Assembly: GCA_016748015.1 (NCBI GenBank)
Contig: JAAOMT010000571.1
Coordinates: 1,181,095 to 1,245,094 of the forward strand
Direction of reading: 5' to 3'
Length of the DNA stretch: 64,000 bases
Source of the DNA: Geosiphon pyriformis
Lineage: Eukaryota; Glomeromycota; Glomeromycetes; Archaeosporales; Geosiphonaceae
The position numbers and the translations under genes are program-made. Below, one piece after another: positions 43,771-54,492 of the stretch (its first letter is position 1; each line of letters begins with the position of its first letter). The notes beneath the pieces are model-generated. The model saw nothing but the letters and a program-made list of their open reading frames with translations, was not told where the DNA came from and ran no database searches.

Positions 43771-44400
43771 CTCTAAACTTCTTCCCTGATGAATTGGTGG
43801 CTGGCAGATGGCATTCAATAAGCTTGTTGATGTTTTGGTAGAGCATCTTCTGTGTGGATTTAATGTTGAACAATATCAGTTTTTCCAAGATCATTGTTGT
43901 CTTTTGCAAATATGTTAGTGAATTCAGCTATTAACTGTTTTAATTGTCTTTGTTGTTAAGATTCTAAGGGACCCATATTGATTCAAAAGAGTTTTTTTTT
44001 CAAAAGGTGGTAGTTTTCAGTAGTAGAAATGATGTTTGAATTTGAAAGTAGTGTATGTCTTATAATTTTGATGAAATTAGAAACAATTTGAGAGTTTTCA
44101 TCTTAGAAGATATTGCTGTGTATGATTCTAATCTCTAATTTATTCAATAAGACAATAGGGTAATTATTGGGATTGTAGAATGTAACTCAAAATTTTTTTA
44201 TTTCTTTGGGAATATAAACATTTAGGATTGAGATTTTATGCTTTAAACAGATTTGTTCATTGGATTCAAAGATTTGTTGAGTAGTGGTGAGTTTTGAGCA
44301 AGTGTAAATTTCGTGATGTTCTCCAAAAAGTGAAATGGTAATTGGTTAGAGAAATTGAAGAATCTGGTAAGATTCATACTGTGTATTAAGAGCTATGTTT
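43771..44400 (-). pseudogene. Gypsy D pol linker (pre-RT)
   Basis: Corresponds to the Gypsy B linker at 50620-51063. It includes a region with KISILNVYIPKEIKKF and ITLFGEHHEIYTCSKL. No catalytic motif. It links dUTPase to RT and is broken by stops. Confidence 0.6.
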
Positions 44401-45177
44401 ACTGGCACTGTAAATCATCCAGTTAAACCAAAACCTTGAGTTCCTCTTTTACTTTTTCCCAATTGTTCTCTGTTCTTAACTGATTGTAAACCCGAAATGT
44501 TGATTAAGGATAAGTAAATTGCTTGGGCAATTTTTTTAGCATGTTCAATCCTAAATGGTTTGTTTGTTTCATTTTGTAACATAATGGTAATGTCTCCAGT
44601 ATATTCTGCATTTATAACTTCTCCTCTAACATTGATTCTTTTGCTTGCCAATAATAATCAGGAAGCAATTTGTATCATTGCTCTTAGTGGTATTTTAAGA
44701 GCAATTTTGAGGTTGATTTTGGTTAAGGATTTTGGTTAAAGAACCAAAGTATCTTTGCCAGGATATTTGAGATCATATCTTACATCAATTTTATGGGCTT
44801 TTTCTGGTTTTATTTCTTGTCCATTGTTGTCAAAGTATTTGAGTTGTATAGCAGACTGGTTTTTAGTAAAATAGATTGGTGTTGTTGCAATTTCTTCTTT
44901 TGTTTCCAGTTTTCCAAATTCAATTTCTTTCTGGTTATTTTCACTGAGCAGGGAAATGCTAAAAGCATAGCATTTTGGACACCATTTGTTATCACAAGAC
45001 ATGATGCATTCTTTACACAATTGAATGTTTATTTGCTCTAATCATTGAATTTGAGCTTCTTGGATTGGATATGTTTGGCTTGCAATTTGGTGGTATGTTT
45101 CTATTCATCTTCATAGTTGAATCCAGCTAATTCTATTGTGTATTCAATGTACTCAGCTTTTTTTATTTGTCAGACAT
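44401..45177 (-). pseudogene. Gypsy D dUTPase domain and second cysteine cluster
   Basis: Begins with the zinc-like cluster MCKECIMSCDNKWCPKC (about 44960-45020). Then QLKYFDNNGQEIKPEKAHKI, and motif 1 DVRYDLKYPGKDTLVL (here V-R for A-G). After a stop at 44736, motif 2 lies near LLASKRINVRGEVI, motif 3 GEVINAEYTGDITIMLQNET (Asp to Asn), motif 4 HAKKIAQAIYL and motif 5 RGTQGFGLTG (44415-44445). All five blocks of a trimeric dUTPase are present in order. Inactive. Confidence 0.82.
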
Positions 45178-45249
45178 TGTTACTCATAGAAATATAGAAA
45201 ATATATTAGCATGATTATTAGCCAATCAGAAGTAGGCGTAGTAAATGTG

Positions 45250-45395
45250 GAATTCCAGGATTCCTCTTAGGAATTGCAGGATTCCAGGAATTTCAGGATT
45301 CCCCAACAAAGAATTGCAGGATTCCAGAATTCCAGGATTTCTCTCAAAGAATTGCAGAATTCTAGAAATTCCAGGATTCCTGTCATGAAGAATCA
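45250..45395 (+). promoter_or_regulatory. Gypsy B U3 palindromic repeats
   Basis: Repeated GGAATTCCAGGATTCC and GAATTGCAGGATTCC modules, self-complementary around GAATTC, placed exactly where Gypsy A has its CATTG...CAATG modules. The 3' LTR has the same at 54560-54690. Probable enhancer or repressor sites, inferred from position. Confidence 0.6.
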
Positions 45396-45542
45396 AGGAA
45401 TTGAGAAATCTCAATTATGTATATATAGCAGCAGGATTAGAAGCTGAAAAGACAGACCTCTTAGTTTTAGATTTAATCTAAGCAACTCTCCAAATTACAA
45501 TCATTTAATAAATAACTATTTGTTATCTCAAACCCATTTCCA

Positions 45543-45820
45543 CTATCAACACTTCATGTTGATAGTAATTGATACTTAACCACACTAGAACAATAGCTCT
45601 TGATCATGGCTATTAATGGAATACTAACTTGCAAATTGCCTTGGCTTATTTCTTTTCTTTCTTTATTTTATTTTCTTTTTTTTATTTTCTTGTTTTGATT
45701 TTATTGTTGTTTACTAACTTTATTGAAGATTAATGCACAGGGCACTGATGTTAGGATAAACATGACTGGTAAAAAACCCAGAAATAAGGGTAGAACACTC
45801 GATTAAGGATAGCTTACCAG
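45543..45820 (+). promoter_or_regulatory. Structured leader: three stem-loops (Gypsy B 5' LTR)
   Basis: SL1 CTATCAAC/GTTGATAG; SL2 CAATAGC/GCTATT(A) with loop TCTTGATCATG (one closing base pair lost); SL3 CTGGTAA/TTACCAG. The same set is in the 3' LTR (54841-55120), where the SL2 loop end differs (CACG) but TGATCA is kept. Confidence 0.6.
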
Positions 45821-46056
45821 AAGGAATACTGGCCATCAAGCTGAGAAAAAAATTGACGAAACTGCAGTTTCAGGAAGCTACGGAAAAAACTATTACCATT
45901 GAATCTCTGTCCATTATACAAAGAACTCAACCAAATCCTTTAAATACAAAACCTTCAGATACCAAACCCTTAGATCATTGACAACAAAAATAGCTTTGAG
46001 CACCAAGTTATGGGTTTGTATTTAATTCAACACCAGAAATTGTTACCTGTAACATT

Positions 46057-46073
46057 TGGTGCTTCCTGTGAAA
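46057..46073 (+). other. Primer-binding site, Gypsy B
   Basis: TGGTGCTTCCTGTGAAA, two bases after the 5' LTR; one or two changes from Gypsy A. Confidence 0.7.
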
Positions 46074-46107
46074 TATAATCTTACAAAAAACCAGCACCAA
46101 CAAACAC

Positions 46108-47900
46108 CATCCAAAAGTGACAGAATCAAAAAACATAGGAGCAAACCATTTAGGATTCGTGAAATCTCTATTTCAACACTATTGTCAACACTTGGGATTA
46201 AACCACAATCATATATCCACCGAATCCCTTTAATTTTTATGTCAACAAAAAGATTTCCTCTTTGTTAGGAACACCAGTGAATACTAAATCAGCCAGGGAA
46301 ACTTTCTACAGAAAATTAATTCAAAATACCAATCTGCCAACAAATCACAATTTTGCCTTCATTATTACTAAGATCAACAAAGAAATTGAACATCACACCC
46401 AACAAAGATATCCAATTACTTATGCCAGTAAAGGCAAAGGAAAACTATAAACACCAGCGGTAACACCCAAAAAGATACAACTACCCACTTGGAAAAAAAC
46501 AAGAATTGAATCACCAACTGCTTTATTCTATTACTACACACTGGGAAGTGCCATCAATATAACATCAGCAAGCGCATCTATATTAAACACAATATCAACA
46601 TTTGAACAATTCCCATTCCAAAGTAAACAAAAAAAAATAGATCTACTAGGACCATATGGCGAATATTTTGAAGGATTTAAGTCACGATTACCAACACCAT
46701 CAGGAATTTGATCACTGCCGCTTCAACTGGACTTTGGAACCACTACTCTGTGGGAACTATCTGAAGAAGAAGAGGAAGAAGAATTGGAAGATCAAGAATT
46801 TACTTACCAAAATCTGATTCTTAAAAACCCAGAATTTGGAACCCCGAATGTTCAAACTCAGCAAGAAAATCCAAAAATCGAAACTCTGAATATTCAAGCA
46901 CTGCAAAATCAAAACCCTGAAGTAATTAATCAACACTTATTTCTAGTTATTGTCATCGATCAACCACTAGTTAAACCAATTGGTCAGCCCATTCAAATAC
47001 CGAACCAACAAAATCAACAACCACTCTTAGTACCACCTCAACAACAACAACAACTTTCACCACAGCAACAACAACAAATGACATATGCACCAATCACGAA
47101 GCTCGACAAATTCACTGGCGAAAAAGACAATACACAAGTTTGGCTAAATGATGTAGAAAAAGCCATCACAGCCAATGGATGGAATGATGCCAGAGCCATG
47201 CAAACTATACCTTATTTTCTTAAGAATACAGCAGATTCATGGTATCAAAGCCTGGTTGACAAACCCCAAGATTTCAACACCTTCAAATTAGAATTTTTGA
47301 GATACTTTAGCAATAACAACAGCATCAACAGATTAGCCAACACTTTCACTACAATTAAACAAGGAGAAACTGAAGCAGTTACCACATATTTAGGACGCTT
47401 CCATAGAAATCTACAACAAATTCAAGCAATTGATGCTAATTATTTTACAGCATCACAAATTCTCAATCAATTCATCTGTGGCCTGTACAGTAGCATCCTG
47501 CAACATGTATGCCCATTGCATCCAGCCACTCTTCAGGATGCAGTCACACATGCCAGAAATTTTGAATCTGCTGAATTAGAAACCAATCACACCCATGCCG
47601 TGAACCTAGTAATGAATAAATCATTTGAATTAGATTCTAAATTAAAACAATTCAGTGATTCAATTAATCAGAAGTTAGAAAAATACTTAGCTGACAATCG
47701 CACAATTTATCAACCATCACAATGACCCAATAATCCAGAAAACACGAATTGTTTCCAAAATCAGTCATGTCTATTATTATCATCAACTGCACTTAATCAA
47801 CTGTGGCAGCCAGAAACACGTGTTTGCCACAACTGTGGTAAACAAGGACACATAAGAGCAGACTGCAGATTTTATAGCAACAATTCATGATCAGGAAATC
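46108..47900 (+). pseudogene. Gypsy B gag
   Basis: The N-terminal part (about 46120-46450) has frameshift or stop damage. The 313-codon open part (46784-47725) carries an acidic start, a Gln-rich linker (47030-47080), then capsid blocks VWLNDVEKAITANGWNDARA, IPYFLKNTADSWYQSLVDK, FLRYFSNNNSINRLANTF and LNQFICGLYSSILQHVCPLH. After TGA at 47723 the knuckle CHNCGKQGHIRADC is intact (47825-47866). It packages RNA in virus-like particles. Confidence 0.9.
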
Positions 47901-48173
47901 AATATCAAAACCCTGATCACAGATTTCAAATTCCAAATTGTTACCCAAATCAAGATTAAACTATCCACCTATCAATGATACAGTTACAAATCTATCAACC
48001 ACTAGTATATTAAACTCCAGTCTATCAGACACCTGCAATCTATCAACCACAGCCGCAAGTAATTTATCAGCCACAACTTCAAGTAATTTATTAAACCCAA
48101 CAACAAATTCAAACACCATCACAAAACTTACCTCAAAACAGACTCCAAAGGCTGAGAATGATACAACAAAACT

Positions 48174-48210
48174 GGTAATCGGTAATGGTAATCGGTAATC
48201 GGTAATGGTA
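48174..48210 (+). repeat. GGTAATC/GGTAAT microsatellite in Gypsy B
   Basis: Units of 7 and 6 bp in tandem (about five), absent at the matching place in Gypsy A (near 6190-6205). Its length alters the reading frame between gag and protease. Confidence 0.85.
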
Positions 48211-48945
48211 GTCCATCAACTGATCCCCAATTTGTCAAACCAGCAGACAGAATCTTGTCAGTGGAATTCTGGTACTGGTGCCACCCAAAACCCAAATTCC
48301 CAGAACTATTTAAGTCTCTTGGTTACCTCAGAAGACACCACCAACACCAATTCGGGATCCAACCAACAATTAACACTCACCAGCAATATTCTACCTACTA
48401 CTATTACCAAAGACAAGTCCTTGACTGCTATCTTCCCATTCGAATTCGAGGAAACAACTGCAATGCCGTTATTTAGTAAAGCTGTTTTTAAAGCCAAACC
48501 AATTACCGCAATGTACACGGATGCCAAAGTCAATGGACAATCTATTAAATTGATTCTCGACAGCAGTTCAGCAGGTAACATCATTACACAACAACTTATG
48601 GACCAATTAGGTCGCCAAGTTGATTGCACTACCAGCACCAGAATCATCACAGCCAATGGAGCAACCAAAACGCCTATCAGTGAGATAGATGAATTCCCAT
48701 TTGAAGTTAACAGCATCATCACTCCTATCAAAGTCTTGGTAATGGAAGCCACCCAATACCAAACTCTAATTGGTAATGACTGGCTGTCCAAAACTAATAC
48801 CATTCTGGACTGGATGACACAAGAGCTCCAACTAAGCATTAATGGTCAACACACCTGTGTGCCAGCCACGTGTGACTACTTCAAGATTCTGTTAAGAGAG
48901 GAATTATTGATAGAGCTGGAAAAAGAAGAAAAGAAGCCTATCTGA
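48205..48945 (+). pseudogene. Gypsy B retropepsin region (246 codons open)
   Basis: Includes TAMYTDAKVNGQSIKLILDS, with active site D-S-S in place of D-S/T-G, followed by AGNIITQQLMDQLG, IITANGATKTPISEIDEF and VLVMEATQYQTLIGNDWLSK. It ends in an acidic tail ELEKEEKKPI and a TGA where Trp is expected. The glycine-to-serine change (GGT to AGT) would disable the protease. Confidence 0.87.
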
Positions 48946-49189
48946 AAAGCTTACCAAGTCTCGTGGGCCGATAATGACCACAACAAATTGCCACCTGTAC
49001 TCTTATAAAATGACAAAAGAAAGAGGAAAGAAGAAGAAAAACTTACCTAGAGAACAAACCAAGAATCATGGAGTAATGACGGCCAAAGTGAATCAGCCAC
49101 TAAATGGAGTTGGGAAGAAAAGGGGAAAGGAAAAGAACAGAAAGAGGAACCAAAACAAACCACCACCTCCACTCATATTCCATATGTAA

Positions 49190-49866
49190 CATCACCTCAA
49201 AACGCTTATTGTTAACCCAAACTCATATGCGTCAGTTGTGATAAGAAACTGTCAACAATGGGTGCATGCTGTAGTAAGGACAAAAAATAAACAACAGTAA
49301 CCAAATACTATTGTTGCCCATGTGTCCTTTAACATGATGGACAACCACCAAAAATAAAAAAATGGGATGGTACCTTGTGTTTAGCTTGTGGAAATACTCT
49401 CTTAGATGAAGAAATATGGAAAGACATTCCTGGAAGAGGAGGAGCATGCAATGAGACATGCCAATACACTATCTTGATTAATAACTGGGTACAAAAAAGA
49501 ACTCCCATCAATGACGTCTGGAAGCAAGCATTAAGATGCCTAGAAAGATATCTACATGATGAAAATGAGATCTGGAGAATAACATATGCTATGTCAGAAG
49601 GCGCTACAACAAAGGAGCTGAGAGAAATTAAAAACAACCCACTATTCCTACCTGAACCCGAATATGTCCAAACCTTCAATGTCTTTGGCAACATCAAAGA
49701 CGATCCAGAGAAATTTCATGAGCACTACCAGTGACTAGCACCCACAAAAAAAGAACAAGAAGAGTGCTTAGCACAGTTAAACACCCAGCTATGTGACCAC
49801 TGTTTAATTTTATGTGACTTTCAATATTGTAATGAGTGTGACCTCATTTACAATCCATCACTACAC
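49190..49866 (+). pseudogene. Gypsy B paired-cysteine domain
   Basis: CVSCDKKLSTMGACC, YCCPC, LCLACGNTLL, CNETCQYTILINNWVQKRTP, then DVWKQALRCLERYLHDENEI, and a second cluster LCDHCLILCDFQYCNECDL just before the dUTPase. Two TAA/TAG interrupt. Four C-x2/3-C pairs plus the second cluster are shared with Gypsy A and D. Unknown family, likely zinc-binding. Confidence 0.7.
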
Positions 49867-50589
49867 ATGATCTACACAATCCCTGAAGAGGAAAAACCAA
49901 TTAGCAATTGTGCATCAGAATCAGAATCATCAATCAATCGCAATTCAAACTCTGACAATGACAATAACAACAATGGTTCAAGCTCCATTCAAAATGGCAA
50001 TAACAATAACAATGATTCCAACTCAGATTCAAACTCTGATACAAACTACGAACAATATATTGCACTACCAAATCTCTCCAAGGAGCAGGAATTGAAATGG
50101 TATAGTAATAATGGGGAAGGTATTATGCCAGAATACATGTATAATACTGATGCAGGATTTGATCTGAGGTATCTAGGAAAAGAAGCCATCAAATTAAAAC
50201 CACATTCATGCACTTGTATTGATCTGAAAATAGTGCTGGAAATTCTGGCAACAACAATGGTTCAATTAGCATCTAGGAGTAGTTTAGCGAAAAGAGGGAT
50301 TAATATAAAAAGAGGAATAATTGATGCGGAATATGTAGGAAATATCATTGTTATGCTACAAAATAACTCAGAAAAAGCCTATATAATAGAGCCCAATGAA
50401 AAGATAGCACAGGCAATATTTCTGCCTCTGGTTAGAGTAGCTTAGTTGGTATTAGTGAGAAAGAGGGAGAAATTAGGGATAACAACAAGAGAAATACAGA
50501 GATTTGGGTCAACGGGTAGAATAAATATACCAATTAATATGGTGGAGGAAGAAATTGTTGGCCAAGGAAAAATTATCTCAACTGGTTAA
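49867..50589 (+). pseudogene. Gypsy B dUTPase domain
   Basis: The 192-codon open part (49867-50445) begins with a Ser/Asn/Asp-rich linker and then the domain: motif 1 NTDAGFDLRYLG, motif 2 LASRSSLAKRGI, motif 3 RGIIDAEYVGNIIVMLQN (catalytic Asp present), motif 4 EPNEKIAQAIFLPL. After a TAG at 50443, motif 5 reads REIQRFGSTGRINIP (usual R-G-x-x-G-F-G-S-T-G, both first glycines changed). It is the most complete dUTPase of the window. It would act inside particles on dUTP during reverse transcription. Confidence 0.92.
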
Positions 50590-50619
50590 GCTATTTTTAT
50601 TTCACCATATAGCCAGTAC

Positions 50620-51063
50620 ATGCTAGCAATAGAAAGAAAGGAAAAAGAGCAAGAACAGATTTTTGAAGCTGAAGCAAATCTTTGTGAATCAGGAGAGATT
50701 GGATTGAGCAATCTCCACATACCAGCCAAAAGCTATAATCACATAAAAATTCCTATCTACAACAACACTGGCAATGTTATTAACATACCAGAAGGAACCA
50801 CCATTGGATATTTAACCACAGAAATAGAAAACCAACCACCAAACCCCATTCCAGACTTTCTACAGCTTTGTGGATATGTTGATATAACATCACAAATGAT
50901 ATATGAACAAAGCAAATGTTATTTGCTCCAACTAGAACAATTGGAACAAATAAACATGGGAAACTTGGATCTACTCCAAAGTATACAACTTAAGATGTCT
51001 CTCAACAATTTTAATGACATCTTTGCCAGCGAAAATAAGTTTGGCCAAACTGACATCATCTAG
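50620..51063 (+). pseudogene. Gypsy B pol linker
   Basis: Open stretch with EANLCESGEIGLSNLHIPAK, IKIPIYNNTGNVINIPEGTT, IGYLTTEIENQPPNPIPDF and LCGYVDIT. It resembles the beta-rich segment found before RT in other gypsy-like elements. A TAG at 51061 separates it from RT. Confidence 0.7.
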
Positions 51064-51900
51064 CATCAGATCAAGACTGAAGATACAATGCCAATTAAAC
51101 AAAGAGCATACAGAGTACTACCAGCTAGCCACGAGATTATCCAGTAAGAGATAAACTAAATGCTTGACAACGGGCTAATTCAGCCATTAATGAGCCCATG
51201 GTTATCACCAGTAGTACTCGTTCGTAAAAAGAATAGAAAGATCCGCTTTTGTGTAGATTATAGAAAACTCAATGGAGTAATTTGTGGAGATAGCTACCCC
51301 ACTCCACAGATCCAAGAATTATTCAATGCTTTTGGTGGAAACAAATGGTTTTCAACATTAGACCTGGACAGTGGTTACTGGCAAGTAGCCATGGATCCAA
51401 CTGACAAAAAAAAGATGGCATTTACTACCAAAAAAGAGAATTTTGAATTTGAAATAATGCCATTTGGCTTAACCAACGCACCAGCCACTTTCCAAAGGCT
51501 AATAGAAATTGTTTATATGAGCTTATTGTGAAAATCAGTAGTTGTATACTTGGACAACACCAATGTATTCTCAAAAACATTTGATGATCATCTTTATTAT
51601 CTTCAACAAGTATTCGAAAGACTAAGAAGAGCAGGACTAAAGTTAAATACAACAAAGTGTTTTTTTGGCAAAACAGAACTAAAATTCTTGGGACATATAG
51701 TCAGCAAAGACAGCATCAAAATGGATCTAGAGAAAATAAAGATAGTAAAGAACTTTTCAATACTGACAAATATAACAAAACTGAAATTATTCTTGGAATT
51801 TACCAGCTACTATCGACATTTTATCAAGAACTTTTCCAAGATAGTGCAGCCACTCAACCAATTGCAAACCAAGAATACAAAATATGAATGGACAAAAAGT
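51064..51900 (+). pseudogene. Gypsy B reverse transcriptase
   Basis: MLDNGLIQPLMSPWLSPVVL, KIRFCVDYRKLNGVI, FSTLDLDSGYWQVAMDPTDK (first Asp) and MPFGLTNAPATFQRLIEIVY, then TGA for Trp at 51529. The active-site box reads YLDN (51547-51558) instead of YLDD. FLGHIVSKDSIKMDLEKIKI and TSYYRHFIKNFSKI follow. One codon change (GAC to AAC) and one stop separate it from the functional form. Confidence 0.93.
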
Positions 51901-52350
51901 CAACAAGAAGCTTTTGATATTTTAAGAAGAAAGCTCATTCAAGCTCCAGTACTGATCTATCCAAATCACAGCAAACCATTCATCATTACCACCAATGCAT
52001 CCAGCCAAGCATTGGGAGCAGTACTATCTCAGAGAGGACCAGATGGCAGGAAACATTCAGTAGCATATGCCAGCAAAGGTTTAACACCAGCCGAAAAGAA
52101 CTATGGAACACCAGAACAAGAACACTTAGTGATATACTGAGTAGTCATAAAATAGAAAAAATACTTGAGCCAGAAGTTTAAAGTATACACAGATCACAAA
52201 AGATTAACATCACTTCAAAAACAAGAATTTGGAGATGGAAGACAATCAAGATGGAAAATGGCACTCATACTATATAATTATACTATACATTATAAAAAGG
52301 GAAAAGACAATGGAAATGCTGATGGTTTGTCACAAATGAGACAAATCTAA
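51901..52350 (+). pseudogene. Gypsy B RNase H
   Basis: PFIITTNASSQALGAVLSQR (first Asp now Asn), HSVAYASKGLTPAEKNYGTP, EQEHLVIY then a stop, KVYTDHKRLTSLQKQEFGDG (third Asp kept), and HYKKGKDNGNADGLSQMRQI with the C-terminal D of NADGLS. Inactive. Confidence 0.88.
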
Positions 52351-52499
52351 GAACATTTCAACCCAAAATATAACAAAACCAGAACAATACCAACGAAAAA
52401 ATATAACAAAAGATGAACATACAAAAATATCAACAACTGCAACATTATATAAACACTCAACAGTTCAAGGAGAATTTATCTCAAACAGAATGAAAGAGT

Positions 52500-53795
52500 A
52501 TCAAACAACAATCAAAATATTTTATTACTCACCAAAATATACTTTATCGGAAAAATAGAAGAGAGCTAGAGCAACCAACCAGAGTAATTACAGAGCCAGA
52601 AAAAGAGACAATATTATTCAACATGCACTCAAATCCAACAGCAGAACACTTTCACAAAGAAGCAACCATGGAAAGAACCAGAAAAAGATACTATTTGCCA
52701 TCAATGTATCCAGACATTATCCAATATGTTCAAAATTGTGATGCTTTTCAGTGAAGAGAAAGAACAAGATCCAGTGAACAATTAAGACCAATCAAAGTGG
52801 GACAACCATTTGACCGTATTGGAATTGATTTAGTCAGACCATTAACAATCACCAGAGGAGGAAACAGGTACATAGCAGTAGCCATAGACTATCTCACTAA
52901 ATGGCCAGAGGCAAAAGCAATTCAAAGAGCGGATGCAGAATCCGTTGCCAAATTTGTTCATCAAGATTTGATTTGTCAACATGGATGTCTAAAAGAATTA
53001 TTAGTAGACCAAGGAACTCATTTTGTGAACAGAACATTAACAGAATTGAGCCAAAGATTCGGAATTAAGAGACCATTATCATCACCATACCATCCACAAA
53101 CCAATGGATTAGTCGAAAGATTCAACAAAACATTGTATGAAGCAATAGCTAAGCTCAGCCAAGAAAACCAGAACGATTGAGATTTGTTTATACCATCAGT
53201 ACTATTTGCTTATTGGACAATAAAACAAGATACTACACAAGCAACACTATTTGAATTAGTGTATGGGAGAACAACAACATTACCAGTAGAGAGAGAAATT
53301 AATACATATCCAGCTGAACCAATAACAGAAGAAAATTTTCAAGAAACATTGCTGAAAAGAACATATGACTTAATGGAAACATTGAAAAACAATCGAAGAA
53401 AAGCAGCTGATAATATTCAAAAGTTACAAAAAAAACAAAAAAAAAGACACAATAGTCAACTACCAGACAAACCAGTTGAATTCAAGATTGGAGACAAAGT
53501 ACTCTTATATCGTACCAAAACAGAAAAACAATGGAATGGAAAATTTGACCCCAAATGGAACGGACCATTTTACATAGAAGAAATTCTAGGAAATAGAGCT
53601 TACAAATTAAGACTGGACAACAAAATCTTAACCAAAGCAGCACATGGAGATCGACTGAAACTATACCACAACACTATACTACCATCCACCAGTAATATTC
53701 CACAATTAGGAGTACAGAGAATACTAGTCCAACCAGATCAAATTTTACAAGATCTGGAACCAATCATTATTATTGACAACAACACGTCAAATTGA
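52500..53795 (+). pseudogene. Gypsy B integrase
   Basis: Zinc part MHSNPTAEHFHKEATMERTR and YVQNCDAFQ followed by a stop. The core is open at 52797-53180: IGIDLVRPLTITRGGNRYI, LVDQGTHFVNRTLTEL, TNGLVERFNKTLYEAIAKL (D, D, E all present). After a TGA at 53178 (Trp expected) the C-terminal part is open 53184-53795: FELVYGRTTTLPVEREINTY, WNGKFDPKWNGPFYIEEILG, AAHGDRLKLYHNTILPSTSN and DLEPIIIIDNNTSN. It inserts element DNA and makes the 4-bp stagger. Confidence 0.92.
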
Positions 53796-53829
53796 TCCAT
53801 CAAAAGAATATATAAAGACATAGTAGACA

Positions 53830-54479
53830 CAACAAAAAATATCAGAAAAATGGAAATTACAGACAACATTTACTCACTAGTACAACAACTCTTTCAATTG
53901 ATCTAACACCAGGAAATGGAGATTACAATCAATTAACAAACCATTCAATATCAAGATACTAGAAAACCATTACAACCCAGAACACAGAAGAAAACTGAAA
54001 ATACTGTGGACAAAATCATTGCGAAAGTAAAATTAGCAATAAGAAAGTTGACAAAAAAGTCACTATATCAAAAATTGACTAAAGAAACTTGGAATTGGTG
54101 GATACAACAATTTCCATAAAACTATTGTTATTTTTACTTGGGACAACACATAAATATCCAGAATCTATATACGGATAAAACAAAGTAATTATTCGACAAA
54201 AAAATACTACAACAATTAGAACATTTTGTGGGAAAAAACAACTTATCCACACAGGTCTGAGCTATATACCAAATACACACAGCATTTCAGGATAGACCAG
54301 AAATATTACTCAACAAAGCAATAGATATGGTTACCAGTAATCAATTGGGAAAGATCACCAATGCTTAATTTGAAAAATTACAGACCCAAATAACACAAGT
54401 AATTCTCAAAAACAAAATCCAGAAAATACTTCAAGAGGGAGAATTAAACGAGTTGGATTTCGACAGAGCTCAATATTAA
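53830..54479 (+). pseudogene. Gypsy B ORF3
   Basis: Follows pol. Fragments KVKLAIRKLTKKSLYQKLTK, ETWNWWIQQFP, YFYLGQHINIQNLYTDK, DRPEILLNKAIDMVTSNQLG and ELNELDFDRAQY, broken by several stops. Homologous to Gypsy A ORF3, and more distantly to the intact 235-codon ORF of Gypsy D. Unknown function. Confidence 0.6.
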
Positions 54480-54492
54480 AAGAAGAAAATAA
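54480..54492 (+). other. Polypurine tract, Gypsy B
   Basis: AAGAAGAAAATAA between the ORF3 stop and TGTTAC of the 3' LTR. Confidence 0.65.

Larger units (their letters stand above)
45178..46054 (+). repeat. Gypsy B 5' LTR (877 bp)
   Basis: TGTTACTC...CCTGTAACA. U3 has GGAATTCC-type palindromic repeats (45250-45395), TATA-like ATGTATATATAGCAG (45417-45430), SL1 (45543-45565), SL2 (45591-45615) and SL3 (CTGGTAA 45766-45772 with TTACCAG 45814-45820). The 3' LTR is nearly identical. Confidence 0.95.

Noticed and set aside
48306-48839. 177-codon open frame on the minus strand
   Set aside because: Opposite strand of the Gypsy B retropepsin, which is homologous to Gypsy A and D; the minus frame has no domain and is a by-product of composition.
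49329-49697. 122-codon minus-strand open frame
   Set aside because: Shadow of the Gypsy B cysteine domain.
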